Shown here: piece after piece, positions 33,201-44,842 of the stretch
How the letters are laid out: each line of letters starts with the position of its first letter
Numbering within the stretch: the stretch's first letter is position 1
From: Hyalella azteca
Taxonomy: Eukaryota; Arthropoda; Malacostraca; Amphipoda; Hyalellidae
Direction: 5' to 3'
Length of the DNA stretch: 64,000 nt
Assembly (NCBI RefSeq): GCF_000764305.2
Contig: NW_025932576.1
Coordinates: forward strand, 1 to 64,000
Notes under the pieces: generated by a model
The model's database searches: none
What the model saw: the letters and a program-made list of their open reading frames with translations, nothing else
What the model was told of the DNA's origin: nothing
Position numbers and translations under genes: made by a program

Positions 33201-34347
33201 TGTTGAGCATCTCTTTAAGCAATTTGTGATCAAACGATCAATTATCGCGCACCTCATTAATGGCTCATGCATTAGTGTGGCCAGCATATTCCTCCGAGCT
33301 ATGTCATGAGGCGCCCATTTTCGAGAACCGCAGATAATTTCAATCTATACGACAATATCAATCGAATCTCAATAAATCGAAAAATGAGGATATTGCAACT
33401 GAAAAAGAATTCGTTCACTGATGATCATGGTATCGAAAGGACGCTTTGAATAAGTTTAGTATTCCCTTTGGGAAAATGAAGCGTGTATTACATATTAATA
33501 AGGTACAGAAAGTGCAAGACAAGTTCAGTATTGCAGTGTGTGAATATTGACCGAATGAGCTACACTACAGACTCGGCCTCCTCAGCACCGACCCTATAAT
33601 GCAAAACCTCTAACTCCTGATCCCGTAAATAAGGATGTCGATCTGTTGCCTTGAATGGCTCGCATTAATTTCTCGACTGAGTATTAATATACACAAACTA
33701 TTTCGCCGTTTTCGATTTATTTGCATGCTGAATACTCTATTTTGGATTAAATTTCATATCCGTATTCATTGAATACCACAACAAACGTATCGCCATACTA
33801 TGCAGGGGGCTGATATCCTCAATTGTCGCTATAGAAGTCATTAGCACTCAGCCGCCACAAAACATTCCATTTCACGAGGTGCAGTTTTGTTTAGTCTGTG
33901 ACAATTGAAATGCCAGAGAATGTTTCATAAAAACGTTCGAAGTTTTTATCGTGCAAACAGCCGCACTGCATCGGAGGGCTCGAAGACTTGAAGTCGACTA
34001 TTGCTTATCACTGATGACGCGCCCGCTCTTTGGGCATCATTTCGATGAAGGCTCCTTAGAGGTTCGTCTCATCGTCATGTCACATGCAGTCCTGCCTCGG
34101 TCTTTGTAAGTCATGATACGATTAATCGGCTTGCATTCATTTGAATTCATTAAATATAATAATATGTTTTTTAATTCCCTGTAAATTTTTAGAGAGCAAT
34201 TTGATTTGCCATTTTAATTTTAACTTTATTTAAAGCGTACGAATTATTTCCAGTTATATTTGTGCTTCTGTAATTGTCACGTAAAACGAATTTACATTCG
34301 TCCATTAAATTTATATGAAATAAAACTTCATGTACACAATAAAACGT
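33201..34347. other. Intergenic DNA, no gene seen
   Basis: No supported ORF, repeat or RNA gene. Confidence 0.4.
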
Positions 34348-34590
34348 GCTACAACATCGAGAGACATATCATTCGATTCGTAAAGACCATATCTAGCGAT
34401 CGACCGATCATTTTGTCATATATGTATTTTTTATTTTTTTTTTTTGTGACGTTTTTACATTTTCCCCCTCCTCCAACCCCGTTTATCAATATATAATACA
34501 AACTAAAATGAAATAAAATAAAGTGATCGGTGGATCGCTAGATACGGTCTTCGTGAATTGAATGATATATCTCTCAATGCTGTAGCTTGA
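34348..34590. repeat. Inverted repeat with ~70-bp arms (hairpin)
   Basis: The left arm (about 34348-34417) and right arm (about 34520-34590) are reverse complements with roughly 85-90% identity, around GAGAGACATATCATTCGATTC and TATCTAGCGATCGACCGATC. About 100 bp separate them. It looks like a small foldback MITE; no flanking duplication was found. Confidence 0.75.
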
Positions 34591-34849
34591 AAATCATAGG
34601 AGGAAATAAATTTTTAAGATGGCGTGTTGTGGAAATTTTAATCGTTCAGGGGAGCCAAGTAAATAAGATTTATTGAAAAAAGAAGAATATGCCAAAAAAT
34701 TGCTTGGTATTGTAGCCCAAGCTTTCCCATAGCGAATTAGTTGCATTTAGGATACCAGCACGCGTCTTTAGACTTATTCCTCTCTAGTTTAATGCTAATA
34801 ATAGAAATAAATGTGATTTTTCTGATATTTTTATTTATAAAAAATGATC

Positions 34850-35335
34850 ATTATATTCAGGTTCATAACGGCCTAGCACAAAAAAATTCAGGTATATAGC
34901 CGTGGTATTTGCTTTCTTGACGCGCATCGTTTGTAGCTTTCAAACGAGTGCAAACACTTCGCAATTAATGCGGAAAATGATCTATAAATGCAATTTTTAA
35001 AATGAAAATTTTGAAATATTATTATAAAATGGTCATTTCATAAAATTTCGAAACAGCCTTACGCAAAAATTGTTGTATGTACATCCATGGTATTAGCTTT
35101 GTTGAACACGTCTTGTTTGTAGCTTTCAAACGAGTACAAACACTTAGCAATAAGCGAGAATAATGATCTATAAATACAAATGTAGATAAAGAAAACTCTG
35201 TACATATTGTTAAAAAATGTTCATTTTATATAAATTTGAAATTGTTTTACGAAATAATCTAGAGCATGCATATATATGCGCTTTGATGTGTTAGACGCGC
35301 TTTGTCTGCAGCAACAAAATGAGCCAAGAAAACGG
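34850..35335 (+). repeat. Degenerate ~185-bp tandem repeat, 2.5 units
   Basis: TTTGTAGCTTTCAAACGAGT followed by ACAAACACTT and AATGATCTATAAATRCAA occurs twice about 185 bp apart. A more decayed third unit (GACGCGCTTTGTCTGCAGC) follows. Confidence 0.7.
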
Positions 35336-35654
35336 CACAGCCAAATTATTCGAGAGCTACCTTATCAACCACGCCACGTCTATATTTCATGCTATAACGG
35401 CCAGAACCCGTGAGCGCTTAACTCATATACATAATTGCTACTACTGTTATCTAAGACTTGTTATTCATTTTTAACATCTCCTCTCTCAGATAGCAGAAGT
35501 TATGATATACATAGCTACTGAGTGCTTCAGTCAAATTTCGTAATTCGAATCATATTTTGCCATAAACTAGATTATTCTCACATGTCAATAATGTAATTAC
35601 GTAGTCACCTGCTTAAATGCTGCTGGGTATATAAACGAGAACAGCCCTGCCTCT

Positions 35655-37390
35655 GCCCGGCCTAGCAACGCCAGGATGCGTAGGACAGCGCAGACGCAAT
35701 GAAAGCATCGCTATGGTAATATTTAATCTCACTTATTTCTTTGAGTGTATCGTTCAATGAATTTAGAAGACGAAGGCGGGTACGTAACCTCGACGTTCGT
35801 GGTGTTAGAAATTTCCACATTCCTTAGGATATTTGAGTGATCACTCTTTGTTTTTCGTTTTATTTATTTTCGTATATTATGCATGTTCGTGCTTTCTTTG
35901 ATTAGGATAGGACCGACTCCAGTGTTGAATTTGGGCTTTGCCTTTTCTTGTGGTATGACCACTTTGACTTTTGAGCTTCGGCTTTTTACTTAAGATAAAT
36001 AATTGTTCCTTATCTTTTGGGAAGGCTTAATGCTTTCCTAAGCTCAACTTGCTAGTTAATTATTGGAGTCTGTCCTCCCTCTCTTTCTTCTACTTTCATT
36101 ATTTCCCTTTACATGGCCTCACAAGCCTCTTGAAGTTACAGCTTAACCGCTTGGTGGCTAAAGATTTTGAGGTGGGTCCGAGGCTGTTATAGTGACATAT
36201 TGCGTCTTATTTATGTTCATAGAACTTATGATTTAATTACCAACTATCTAACAGCTATTTATTCCTTCTATTCGATAGAATAACTGCATATCCGGTGAGA
36301 ACCAACCTTCGATCTTTTTTATGAGGACTTTCAGCGACACTGTTTGCGATAGAAAGAGCCTTCCGTTTATCATGGTGTGTAAACCGTGTAATACTTTGCT
36401 TATATGAATGTATTTGAAACTTGCGATATTGGAATACTACTACAGGAATGCAGAATTGTAAAATTTATGAAATATTTTTTGCTTCTACAGTTATGTTGGG
36501 CCGGGTTTATTCGTCGGCATAACGGCGATAAACTGTATTGGAACTGCTGCCAAGCGTCAATTTTCGTGACTTGGTGGTTCAATCCTAGATTTTTGTGAAT
36601 ACGTCTGCTTTCTTAAGATTTGGACTAGTCATCTCTGAAATAAAAGTTCCATTTTGTTTACTGTTTTTTGTATCAAGCCTAACAGTGGACCGCGCCATGA
36701 GTATAACTTTATGCCTCGAATTAGTCTTGCAGGATTAGGTAGAACATAATTTAATTCTGCGGTGTCAGCTTATATTAGACCATATTGACTTTTATACGAT
36801 TCTTAACAACCCGGCCACCTTATCGATTTCGCCCTGAACTTTCACGAGCACATGCAAGTTTCGAACCCCCAACTCGTTGCTCCAATCTTCATCACCTTAA
36901 ACTACTCGGCAAAAACGAGCTATTATTGACCTAAACGTACAAAAAACTAATTATTCTTCTATGTGTCATTGACCGCTTTGCTTGCAATTTTCCAGTAATG
37001 GTTTTCGTAACCCTAGAAACAAATATGGTGCTCGAAATATGTTACTAAAATCACTCGTTGGCATCCCCGAGGCTCGTTGCCACGTGTGCGACGATGCGTT
37101 TGTTAGGAGCGAGTTTGTAGGGAAACACGAGAAAAATGTACGAGTCCACCAAAAAGTTCAATTTTCTTCGTGTAGGCAAGTTTTTTTCCGCGTATTGAAT
37201 GTCAATTGAAATACTGAAATGTATAAATCATAAACTTACTCACCTTATGAGACGAATTGGCCACTAACACTAAAGCTACCTCCGTTCAATAAAACTGTTG
37301 CATGTGGTTCAAGAATTAATTCTATATGGGCAAATGGTTTGTAGAAGAAAAAATTCAAAGAATTTCGAAGCACTGCCATGCATGCATAAA
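35655..37390 (+). repeat. Dispersed repeat family A, copy 2 (split by a solo LTR)
   Basis: It aligns with 3732-4590 on either side of the insertion at 35803-36684. A C2H2-like spacing in one frame near 37085-37140 is not conserved in the other copies, so I do not read it as coding. Confidence 0.75.
35803..36684 (+). mobile_element. Solo LTR, 882 bp
   Basis: It starts TGTTAG and ends CTAACA (6-bp inverted termini of the TG...CA type). GTGG flanks both sides (35799-35802 and 36685-36688), a 4-bp target duplication. An AATAAA signal lies 40 bp before the 3' end (36639-36644), as in the R region of an LTR. Neither gag-pol nor a partner LTR is nearby, so the rest was lost by LTR-LTR recombination. 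A Ty3/Gypsy or BEL/Pao origin is likely but not determined. Confidence 0.8.
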
Positions 37391-37399
37391 CATTGTCAT

Positions 37400-37835
37400 G
37401 TAAATCAATTCAAGTTTTGTGGCCGGATGTAGTGGGGTCCCGAAACACGCAAGCAGGCGTTCTTGCAGATAAGGCCCCCGCAAACGACACTATAAACCTA
37501 GACACTTCATAGCGCAGGGTATCAAAACTTCAGGTTAAACCTACATTATATTTTATATCACTAAGTTCTGAAATGTAAGGTGCAACATATGCATAACTAC
37601 TGAATACCTTGGATGATGGAGAGCCTACACAGGCAATGGTATCCCGGACTGAACTATTCTCACCTCCTCCCCCGCCGTTCATTACATTATTACGTAGCTC
37701 AGTTCAGTATCATTAAAACGAGTTCATAATAATAGGTTGTGAGTTTGTCGATGTATTTAATGCCAACTCACCCCTGAATTTAAAATAATCCTGTTATTAT
37801 TGAGCAGGTATTGACTGCTTGATGTCTCCATATGA
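37400..37835 (-). repeat. Dispersed repeat family B, degenerate copy (minus)
   Basis: CATAACTACTGAATACC, GGACTGAACTATTCTC, CAGTTCAGTATCAT and GAGTTTGTCGATG match 17560-17770 in order. It follows family A as at 17 kb. Confidence 0.6.
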
Positions 37836-38610
37836 AGCGGCCATTGCCACCTCCAGATGTTTGATTCGAATCAATGTGAATTATTCGATATAAGTCGTGC
37901 ACATAGAGGGTGGACCTATCACTAGTTCATCTCATCTATTCCCGCTTCTTATCCACGCCGCCTATTGGCGGGGAGAGATTATAAAATAATTGAACAGATT
38001 AATAATTGTGCAGTATACCATCAAAATTTTTTTTTCTATTTTACATGAAAAAAAATTTAAATAGAGTAACTTCAACATTATTACTTTTTCCTTATAACCT
38101 CTCAAAAAGCGTTTCCAAATAGGATTTGCCTTTTATGGGATATTGTATTTTCAATGTATTTATTTTCTCATGATAATATATAAAATTACATCATTAATGT
38201 ATTTTCATCGCATCATTTCTTCATGGCATTATTACAGGTTATTACACTGGATATTTTACTTGCATTGTGCACGGGTTTCTTCAACTTCAGAAGTGGTGAT
38301 GTCATCTAGCAGAGGTTTTCATCTCACGAGTTATAATATTTAATTCAGTTAGTTAATGGTGAGATCGATGAAAAAAATAAAGAAACGATGCCGGCCGATG
38401 ACGCCGCAGTGACGGCCATTGAGTTGCTCGCTCAACAGCGCCGCATAATGCGAGTGACCGCGCGAGTCCCGCACTCATGGATGAGCAACTTGCCGCACAA
38501 TAATTTAACATGAATAAACTTAAGTGGTTAACTGTACCTGGCATGCTGTTTAATGATAAAATATGCTAGGTTGTCTTTATTATGAAGATATAATTCGCCA
38601 TATTTTCATT
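37836..38610. other. Intergenic DNA, no gene seen
   Basis: AT-rich apart from a GC-rich block at 38390-38490. No supported exon. Confidence 0.4.
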
Positions 38611-38616
38611 TGAAAC

Positions 38617-38642
38617 GTTTCGGATACTAGCTCCATCATCTG
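38617..38642 (-). repeat. Hammerhead-like core, degenerate (Penelope-type terminal sequence)
   Basis: The minus strand reads CAGATGA, then TGGAGCTAGTATCC, then GAAAC. This resembles the CUGANGA - stem II - GAAA core of hammerhead ribozymes found in Penelope-like element terminal repeats, with one core base changed. Related sequences are at 51452, 56558 and 57314. Confidence 0.35.
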
Positions 38643-39076
38643 TTCAAAATCTGAAAAAATGCAAGTGTATAAATGTTTTGGTGTTTCTTTCTATTATGAA
38701 TCGAATTTTTATTCGTGAACTAATGATGTAAATGGCATTCAAAACATTTTCAGTGCAGACATAATGAATTTAGTTGTTGTTTTTCAAAACTCCTGGGTAA
38801 CTTCCGATGTCAGCAAACTAATGTTTCTATGAATAAACGAATATAACAGTCATCCCCCAATTCCTGGAGAGCAACATTCATAAAACCTCCACGGCGCATA
38901 AGATAAAGGAACGTCGCTAGCACGATTGTCAATGCGGGCAACGCTCCCAGCAGTGACAGGATCGCACCATCAGCATCGTCGCCTCTACTGCTATTGTTCG
39001 AAAATATTTTCTGTTGCTTGCTACTTTACTGCAACATAATCGACTGTTATATTCGCAATATGTCAGCGATTCCTGA

Positions 39077-39376
39077 ACAAAAAATGAGAAAAATAGCTCT
39101 AACTATGGTATTAGCTACGAACTTCACTTTGCCACACACTCGGCGTCAGTCAACACACTTGTATATAATGGCAACAAAGACAGCTTGAATAATTCAAAAC
39201 ATTTTTACTTGAAGGACAACGAGTTGAGAGATTTTATTAGCGCTCATCTCCCATTTGCGCATCAATACTATGTATTGTTCGCTGAACAAACTTTGGGAAA
39301 CCGGCATAGTCACAATAACCGCTTGCTTTATAATGTCATGCCTGATCAGCAGGATGAGGCGTCCCCACGTCTGCAG
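39077..39376 (+). CDS. Candidate internal exon, unknown protein
   Basis: A frame is open from just after a TGA (39074-39076) to a good donor (CTGCAG then GTTTGT at 39377). It encodes about 100 residues of complex composition, including YELHFATHSASVNTLVY, NSKHFYLKDNELRDFISAHL, and FAHQYYVLFAEQT. The possible acceptor (GGTATTAG, ending at 39114) is weak in pyrimidines. I do not recognise the protein. Its length, mixed composition and phase-0 donor favour an exon, but nothing else confirms it. Confidence 0.35.
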
Positions 39377-39584
39377 GTTTGTTTATTGATCTAAAATAAT
39401 TCAGTACAAATATTTTCAAGTATTAATTGAAAATATTAATTATTACAATATAATTGATAATTATTTTATAAAATTATTCAATTATTGTCTACTGCATCTT
39501 CAATTATTGATACTTCAAATAATTAATATTAAGTAATTGAAGTATCTCAATAACCAAACCAAAACTCATTGTTTTGATATTACG

Positions 39585-39930
39585 GTGCTTAAATATGGAC
39601 AGTGTGAAGGTTGTATTACAGTGCTTACATATGGACAGGGTGAAGGTTGTATTACTGTGCTTACATATGGACATGGTGATGGTTGTATTGCTGTGCTTAC
39701 ATATGGACAGGGTGATGGTTGTATTACGGTGCTTACATATGGACAGGGTGATGGATGTATTGCTGTGCTTACATATGGCCAGGGTGATGGTTGTATTACG
39801 GTGCTTACATATGGACAGGGTGATGGATGTATTACAGTGCTTACATATGGACAGGGTGATGGTTGTATTACAGTGCTTACATATGGACAGGGTGAAGGTT
39901 GTATTACGGTGCTTACATATGGACAGGGTG
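39585..39930 (+). repeat. 36-bp minisatellite, about 9.6 copies
   Basis: The unit begins GTGCTTACATATGGACAGGG and ends GGTTGTATTACR. The 36-bp period keeps at least three frames open on both strands (peptides such as GQGDGCITVLTY), a by-product of period and not evidence of a protein. Confidence 0.95.
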
Positions 39931-40296
39931 AAAATGATAGACTTCAACGGTTGCGTGGGCACCTCTGAGGGAGTTGCTACCCTTGGTGCGGTGACGCGAG
40001 GAGCCTCAACCTTTACTTAGCGACGTCTCTTGACCTCACAAATCTGAGAGGGAAGGCAAAGGAACTCGGTGAGTCTCTAACGTCTTACTGTGACCTCGAA
40101 TACATGCTATTGGTCCAAATTATGCGTCCAAATTATGTTTCAACATTCACGTGCAATCAGCAAGAATGGTTATCGAGTTTCATCATGTGCATTGTGCAAA
40201 TACAAAATGATTCTTTAGCGTAAGAATGCTGCCTTCTTTCCTTTATACAATGTTTTTTTCGTGCATGCACCACCTTAACTTTGCCTTGTTTCAACA

Positions 40297-40633
40297 GCCG
40301 CGAAATTTGGCTGCACGTCACCGAAACCCGCAGGGCAAACAGCTAATGGGTCCGCGAAAACCTATGATACCATGCAACCAAGTGAAACTCATCAATCGTC
40401 CCAATATTGATATTATCGTGATGATGACTTTAACGATGATTGGAATACGCGAGTGTACCCAGCAAATTCACCACTACAGAAATAAATGTACACGTGGGAT
40501 TACCGCATCAAAATCCTATTCTCAGATTTCGGCTAATGAAGCAGTTCACTTTAAACTCACATTAGATGATGCGAGCAGCGCTTTTGACGACTGTTTGGAG
40601 CTACGAATGCCACTTGAAGTGAGATACTGCTGA
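40297..40633 (+). CDS. Candidate exon, unknown protein
   Basis: A TTGCCTTGTTTCAACAG acceptor-like site precedes an open frame to TGA at 40631-40633 (PRNLAARHRNPQGKQLMGPR at its start). This frame would join in phase 0 to the candidate exon ending at 39376. Another frame from the same acceptor gives a Ser/Gln-rich tail that stops within 40 codons. I cannot decide between them, and the composition is only weakly protein-like. Confidence 0.2.
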
Positions 40634-43150
40634 ATCTAGGGTGCAGTTCTTCCTCAGTGGGATTTTATAACTTATTTAATTGGCATAATTCATGAAAATT
40701 GCCGAACTCGATCCAAGGTCTAATTGTATCCCTTACAATTTCAAATCCCATGTCATTGTATTATGCATCGAATATTGTATATTGATCTTGACGACCAATT
40801 GCTAAACTCCATTGTGCTGGGTGGGAAGATTGCCACTGTTGTTGTCGTTTGATTTTCCATTAGTTTTGCCGCTTAAATTCGTTAGCAATGAATGTTGAGT
40901 TTATTTAATGTTTTACCGGAATGTAAAGCGAGCCGAAAAATGATTTGCATACATATATTATTTCTTACTTAATGAAAGAGAATGCATAAAATGGACGAAT
41001 TTATACATTGATGATGAAATATTCCTCTATGAATAAATATCAATAGCATAATAAAATTCATCTTGTTAAGTTAATGGTTGATAAATTCATCAGGTTAAAT
41101 GATTATTATTTCCCAATGGTATTATAGTAAATACTTTTATCAGTTTAATATGTTACAGTTTTTGATCACTAGGCTCATTGTAATCCTGATGATTGCGTTC
41201 GTGATGTATACTTGTGCGTAAGTCATAACGGGAGGCTGGCAACTTATACTGTTATTATTATTTAAATTAGTGATCGATTTTTAAACACGTATGATTAAAC
41301 AAAAAGTGTCTTGGAATTGTTGAAAAATGTCCCATAGATTATTTATTTAGCAGTTTTCATACATAAAGAGATGCAATTAAGATGGTGATAAAGGCAAAAG
41401 AATTTGTTGTTAGGATTTAAATCTATTTTTCTCATCTATGTGAATAATTTGTAAGGTGAACAACCATGAACGATTTATAAAGTTTTATAGACAGTCGAGT
41501 ACACATGGTCTCCATAATATGTCAATGCTATACAATCATTAATTTATGCATCCCCGCTCCTTATATCTCAAAATTAGGCAGAAATACTGGCCTTGGTATT
41601 GAGGTAACGGGATTTCAAGCGTCGTAGCCAAAATGGATCCACTTATCACATTAATTCAAGCGCTAAATTGCAATAAAACTAAATTCGGCGATTTTCTGTA
41701 GAATATTTATTAATTAAATGATGAAGCAAATTTCATAATTTCATTCAACCGATGGTAATTGATGTCCGACTTGCATTATCCTACAAACGTGCAAACCTCC
41801 TTCACCTGTCAAGGCGAATTGGTCAAGTGATGATTTCGCTCACGATTATTAGAGTCGAATGTTTCATATATATATTAAAGAACACCAATGCATGCTAGAT
41901 GTGGGAAAACATGCCGTTCATTAGGGTATTTTTGGATTCAACTTATATTTTGTTCCGTCAATAGTAATGAAGTACTACTAAAAGTTGAGCAGAATTAGAA
42001 AAAAGTGATAAGTTAACCGAGGCCGCGGCAGGCTCGCCTCCCTCAAGTTGAACGCTTAATCAAAGAACTTTCTGAGCTGTGGGAACATTCTTTGTGTCAT
42101 CGAACGTAGATATCTTACGTCTTTATTCAAGTTTTGCTTCTATATCTCAAATTCTACATTAATTAAGCTAGAAGTATTCAATACAGATGAGCGATGTTAC
42201 GCTCTCAGAAATGACTTTGAAACTTTGTCCAAGTAGTGATGAATTTTTTTCGTCCTTTTGTAGGTCATTCTGATTAAGTTAGGCCCGACAAAAGTGCGTA
42301 TCAGTGCTACACGTGCGCTCTCTGCTTGAGCTGTCGACAAGAACGTGTCACTATTTGGACAATATTACCCATTATTTTCTGAGTGAGCTTTGTGGTGCGC
42401 TGTACCAGTCAGACTGGCGCCGACCGCAGTCCGTCCTTATCAAAATAAGCGCAGCAACGACCAGGTTAAAAGTTTACACAGATTTGAGCTTTGATTACAC
42501 ATAATTTTGATCGTCAGTTGAATGAACTGATGTTACTCAAATTTCAGTTGCATAATTTGCAATAATGATGAAAGTACGCAGCTGACATTGGTCGGAAAAG
42601 AAAATATGGAGCATTACCTAGATATGACTCAAGTGTTTCGCTATTTTTCCGTAGACCGATTGTTTGGAACTCGCATATACAGGGCGTAAAATTCTGGATT
42701 AATCTACAAGTACTAAGCCGCGCGGACCACTGAAGGCACCATGCAGAGACAGGGCAGAGAAACGAGTTCATCCAAGGAACGTTCATAACAGACAGACTAA
42801 AGGCCTAGCTCAAAGGATAATAGAGTACGTCTTGTCCTATATTTACAAGAATTATATTCATGATATAACATACTAATATACGATAAAAACAGGTTTCATT
42901 GAAGACCAGAGAATTTGTTATATGAACTATTTTCTTATTAATTTTTTCAATAAATCGGACAATATTTTTCATTTGCATTGATAAATCAAAAATCAGGGTA
43001 ACGATGGACATTTTTATTTGGTTAACAAAGTTTCGAATGCATCAATCATTCATTATCAAGTTATAAGTCGCATTGGGTGATAAAATTTGGATCGACATAA
43101 GTACAAAATCATGTAAACATGAAGATGATCAAGAATTAATGCACCAAAAA
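40634..43150. other. AT-rich intergenic DNA, no gene seen
   Basis: About 2.5 kb without a supported exon or repeat. TATTTGGACAATATTACCCA at 42352-42371 is nearly identical to 47124-47143 upstream of the orphan astacin first exon. Confidence 0.4.
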
Positions 43151-44275
43151 TTAGTCCGAAAACGGTCTCAGGAGGCTGTAAAATCCAATTGTTTGAAGGT
43201 TGATGGCTGGAGTCCTATCCTTAATGATGAGGGCCTCAGCTATCGCGAGTCTTTTGGCGTCGGGGCATCGCATGACGACGCTGCATGGTGCATTCTTCCA
43301 GCACCGTATACACTGGATGAGAGCACGTATTGTGCTTCTTTTGCAGCGCTCGGGGCATTTGAGAGGGGCGTTTAGGACCCGTCCGACATCTGTTGTTTTC
43401 CATGAATACTTTTGTGACGAACGAATTATATTCATTTCAGCCTGTACGAATACAACTGAAAAGACAAAGTACAATAATTATTATGTCCAAGTTCGTACAT
43501 AAGCTTCAAGTTAGAATTATTTTTAAAGGTCATTTGTAGATTCCTCAGCTGTTCCTCGTCTCGAACGACAACGAAGATATCATAGACATACCTGCAGTAC
43601 AATTCGGGCCTGATCTGTTCATCTGAAAGTACTCGATTTTAAATTTTGCACATATAGTATTAAGTAAAGTAGGACCAAGCTGACTGCCCATGTCTACGCC
43701 GTTGATTTTTCGGTAAATTTTGTTGTCGGGAGCCCGGAAAGGTGAATCATAAGTGCTGAGTCGAAGGATATCGAGGAAAATTTCTTGGGTATCGGTGGAG
43801 CAGTCAAGTTTAATGAGATTATACGTGCTTCGCAATGATTTTTAATGTTTCTTCAGTTGGGACGTTGGTGAAGAGGCTGGTGACATCAAGTGACGCAAGA
43901 AGGCCAGATGGGCGTGCAGCGCGGAGGATCTCCAAAAAGTCGTCTCGAGATTTCACAGAGAATTCAATGATTTTTGTAGCTTGAAAATGAACATTTATTG
44001 AATTCGAAACGTCTTCATTAAAACTAAAACTCCTTCCTGAAATATGCCTTTCGACCTTACCAATGTCATCTAAAGAATTGACCGATATTTTTAACAGCAT
44101 TGTGACAACATTTTACAGATGGTAACATGTAGCCTCCACTTAATAAAGGACCAGTTGAACATGTGTACAGACGCGAGTGTCTTATGTTAATACAACGTGT
44201 CCGTAGGCAGACGAAGTCTAATGTAACCAATTCCAAACACAACCGCGTTGACGTGAAGTTGTCCTGGCGCGTCAC
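43151..44275 (-). pseudogene. Penelope-like element RT and GIY-YIG remnants
   Basis: Minus-strand frames carry, in order: an upstream segment with LLSGGYMLPSVKCCHNAVKN; the RT core with SLDVTSLFTNVPTEETL (RT motif A), KIYRKINGVDMGSQLGP (motif B) and YCRYVYDIF (motif C, 43579-43590); then a C-terminal block with RLAIAEALIIKDRTPAINLQ, resembling the end of the GIY-YIG endonuclease domain. Frameshifts and stops separate the blocks, for example after AKHV near 43820. Motif C is YVYD instead of YVDD, so a catalytic Asp is lost, and most of the thumb and endonuclease is deleted. The motif order identifies the family firmly; the copy is dead. Confidence 0.85.
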
Positions 44276-44525
44276 TTGGACGCGGAGCTGCCGTCCTCGA
44301 TCTACATGGCGTGACGAGAGTTAACCGCGCGTTTTACAGCACCCCTTATATTAACAATTTTCTGTCAGCAATTGTATAAAATTATTAATCGTTGTATTCT
44401 GACTATTTTTAAATTAAAATATTAATGCTATTGGAATCATTTTTATTTGTGATTTTAAAATTCTAGGATTAAGATAACTATGGAAATTTTTCCGAAAACA
44501 TGTGATTAAAAACAAAGTAATTTAT
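44276..44525. other. AT-rich spacer
   Basis: No feature seen between the Penelope relic and the duplicated join. Confidence 0.4.
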
Positions 44526-44842
44526 AAAGGGAAAATCAATACGACAATTGATAAGAAAACAACGCGTTTGGTTTCTTGCCTTGCAATCCTTCACAAACTC
44601 ATGCCACTACATTGCACTTTACCGAGCGTATATCATCACCATTGACTTGTGTGCAGACTCGTAATCAATCTGATAATAGTTAGNAAAGGGAAAATCAATA
44701 CGACAATTGATAAGAAAACAACGCGTTTGGTTTCTTGCCTTGCAATCCTTCACAAACTCATGCCACTACATTGCACTTTACCGAGCGTATATCATCACCA
44801 TTGACTTGTGTGCAGACTCGTAATCAATCTGATAATAGTTAG
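44526..44842. other. Identical 158-bp direct repeats flanking a single N (assembly join)
   Basis: 44526-44683 and 44685-44842 appear identical and are separated only by N at 44684. This is what two contigs with an unmerged overlap look like. Confidence 0.85.

Noticed and set aside
36982..37209. C2H2-zinc-finger-like spacing (CHVCDDAF...)
   Set aside because: It lies in dispersed repeat family A, and the other copies do not conserve the Cys/His residues or the frame.
39504..40020. Three overlapping ORFs of about 145 codons on both strands
   Set aside because: By-product of a 36-bp tandem repeat with no Met context or splice support; stops appear as soon as the array ends.
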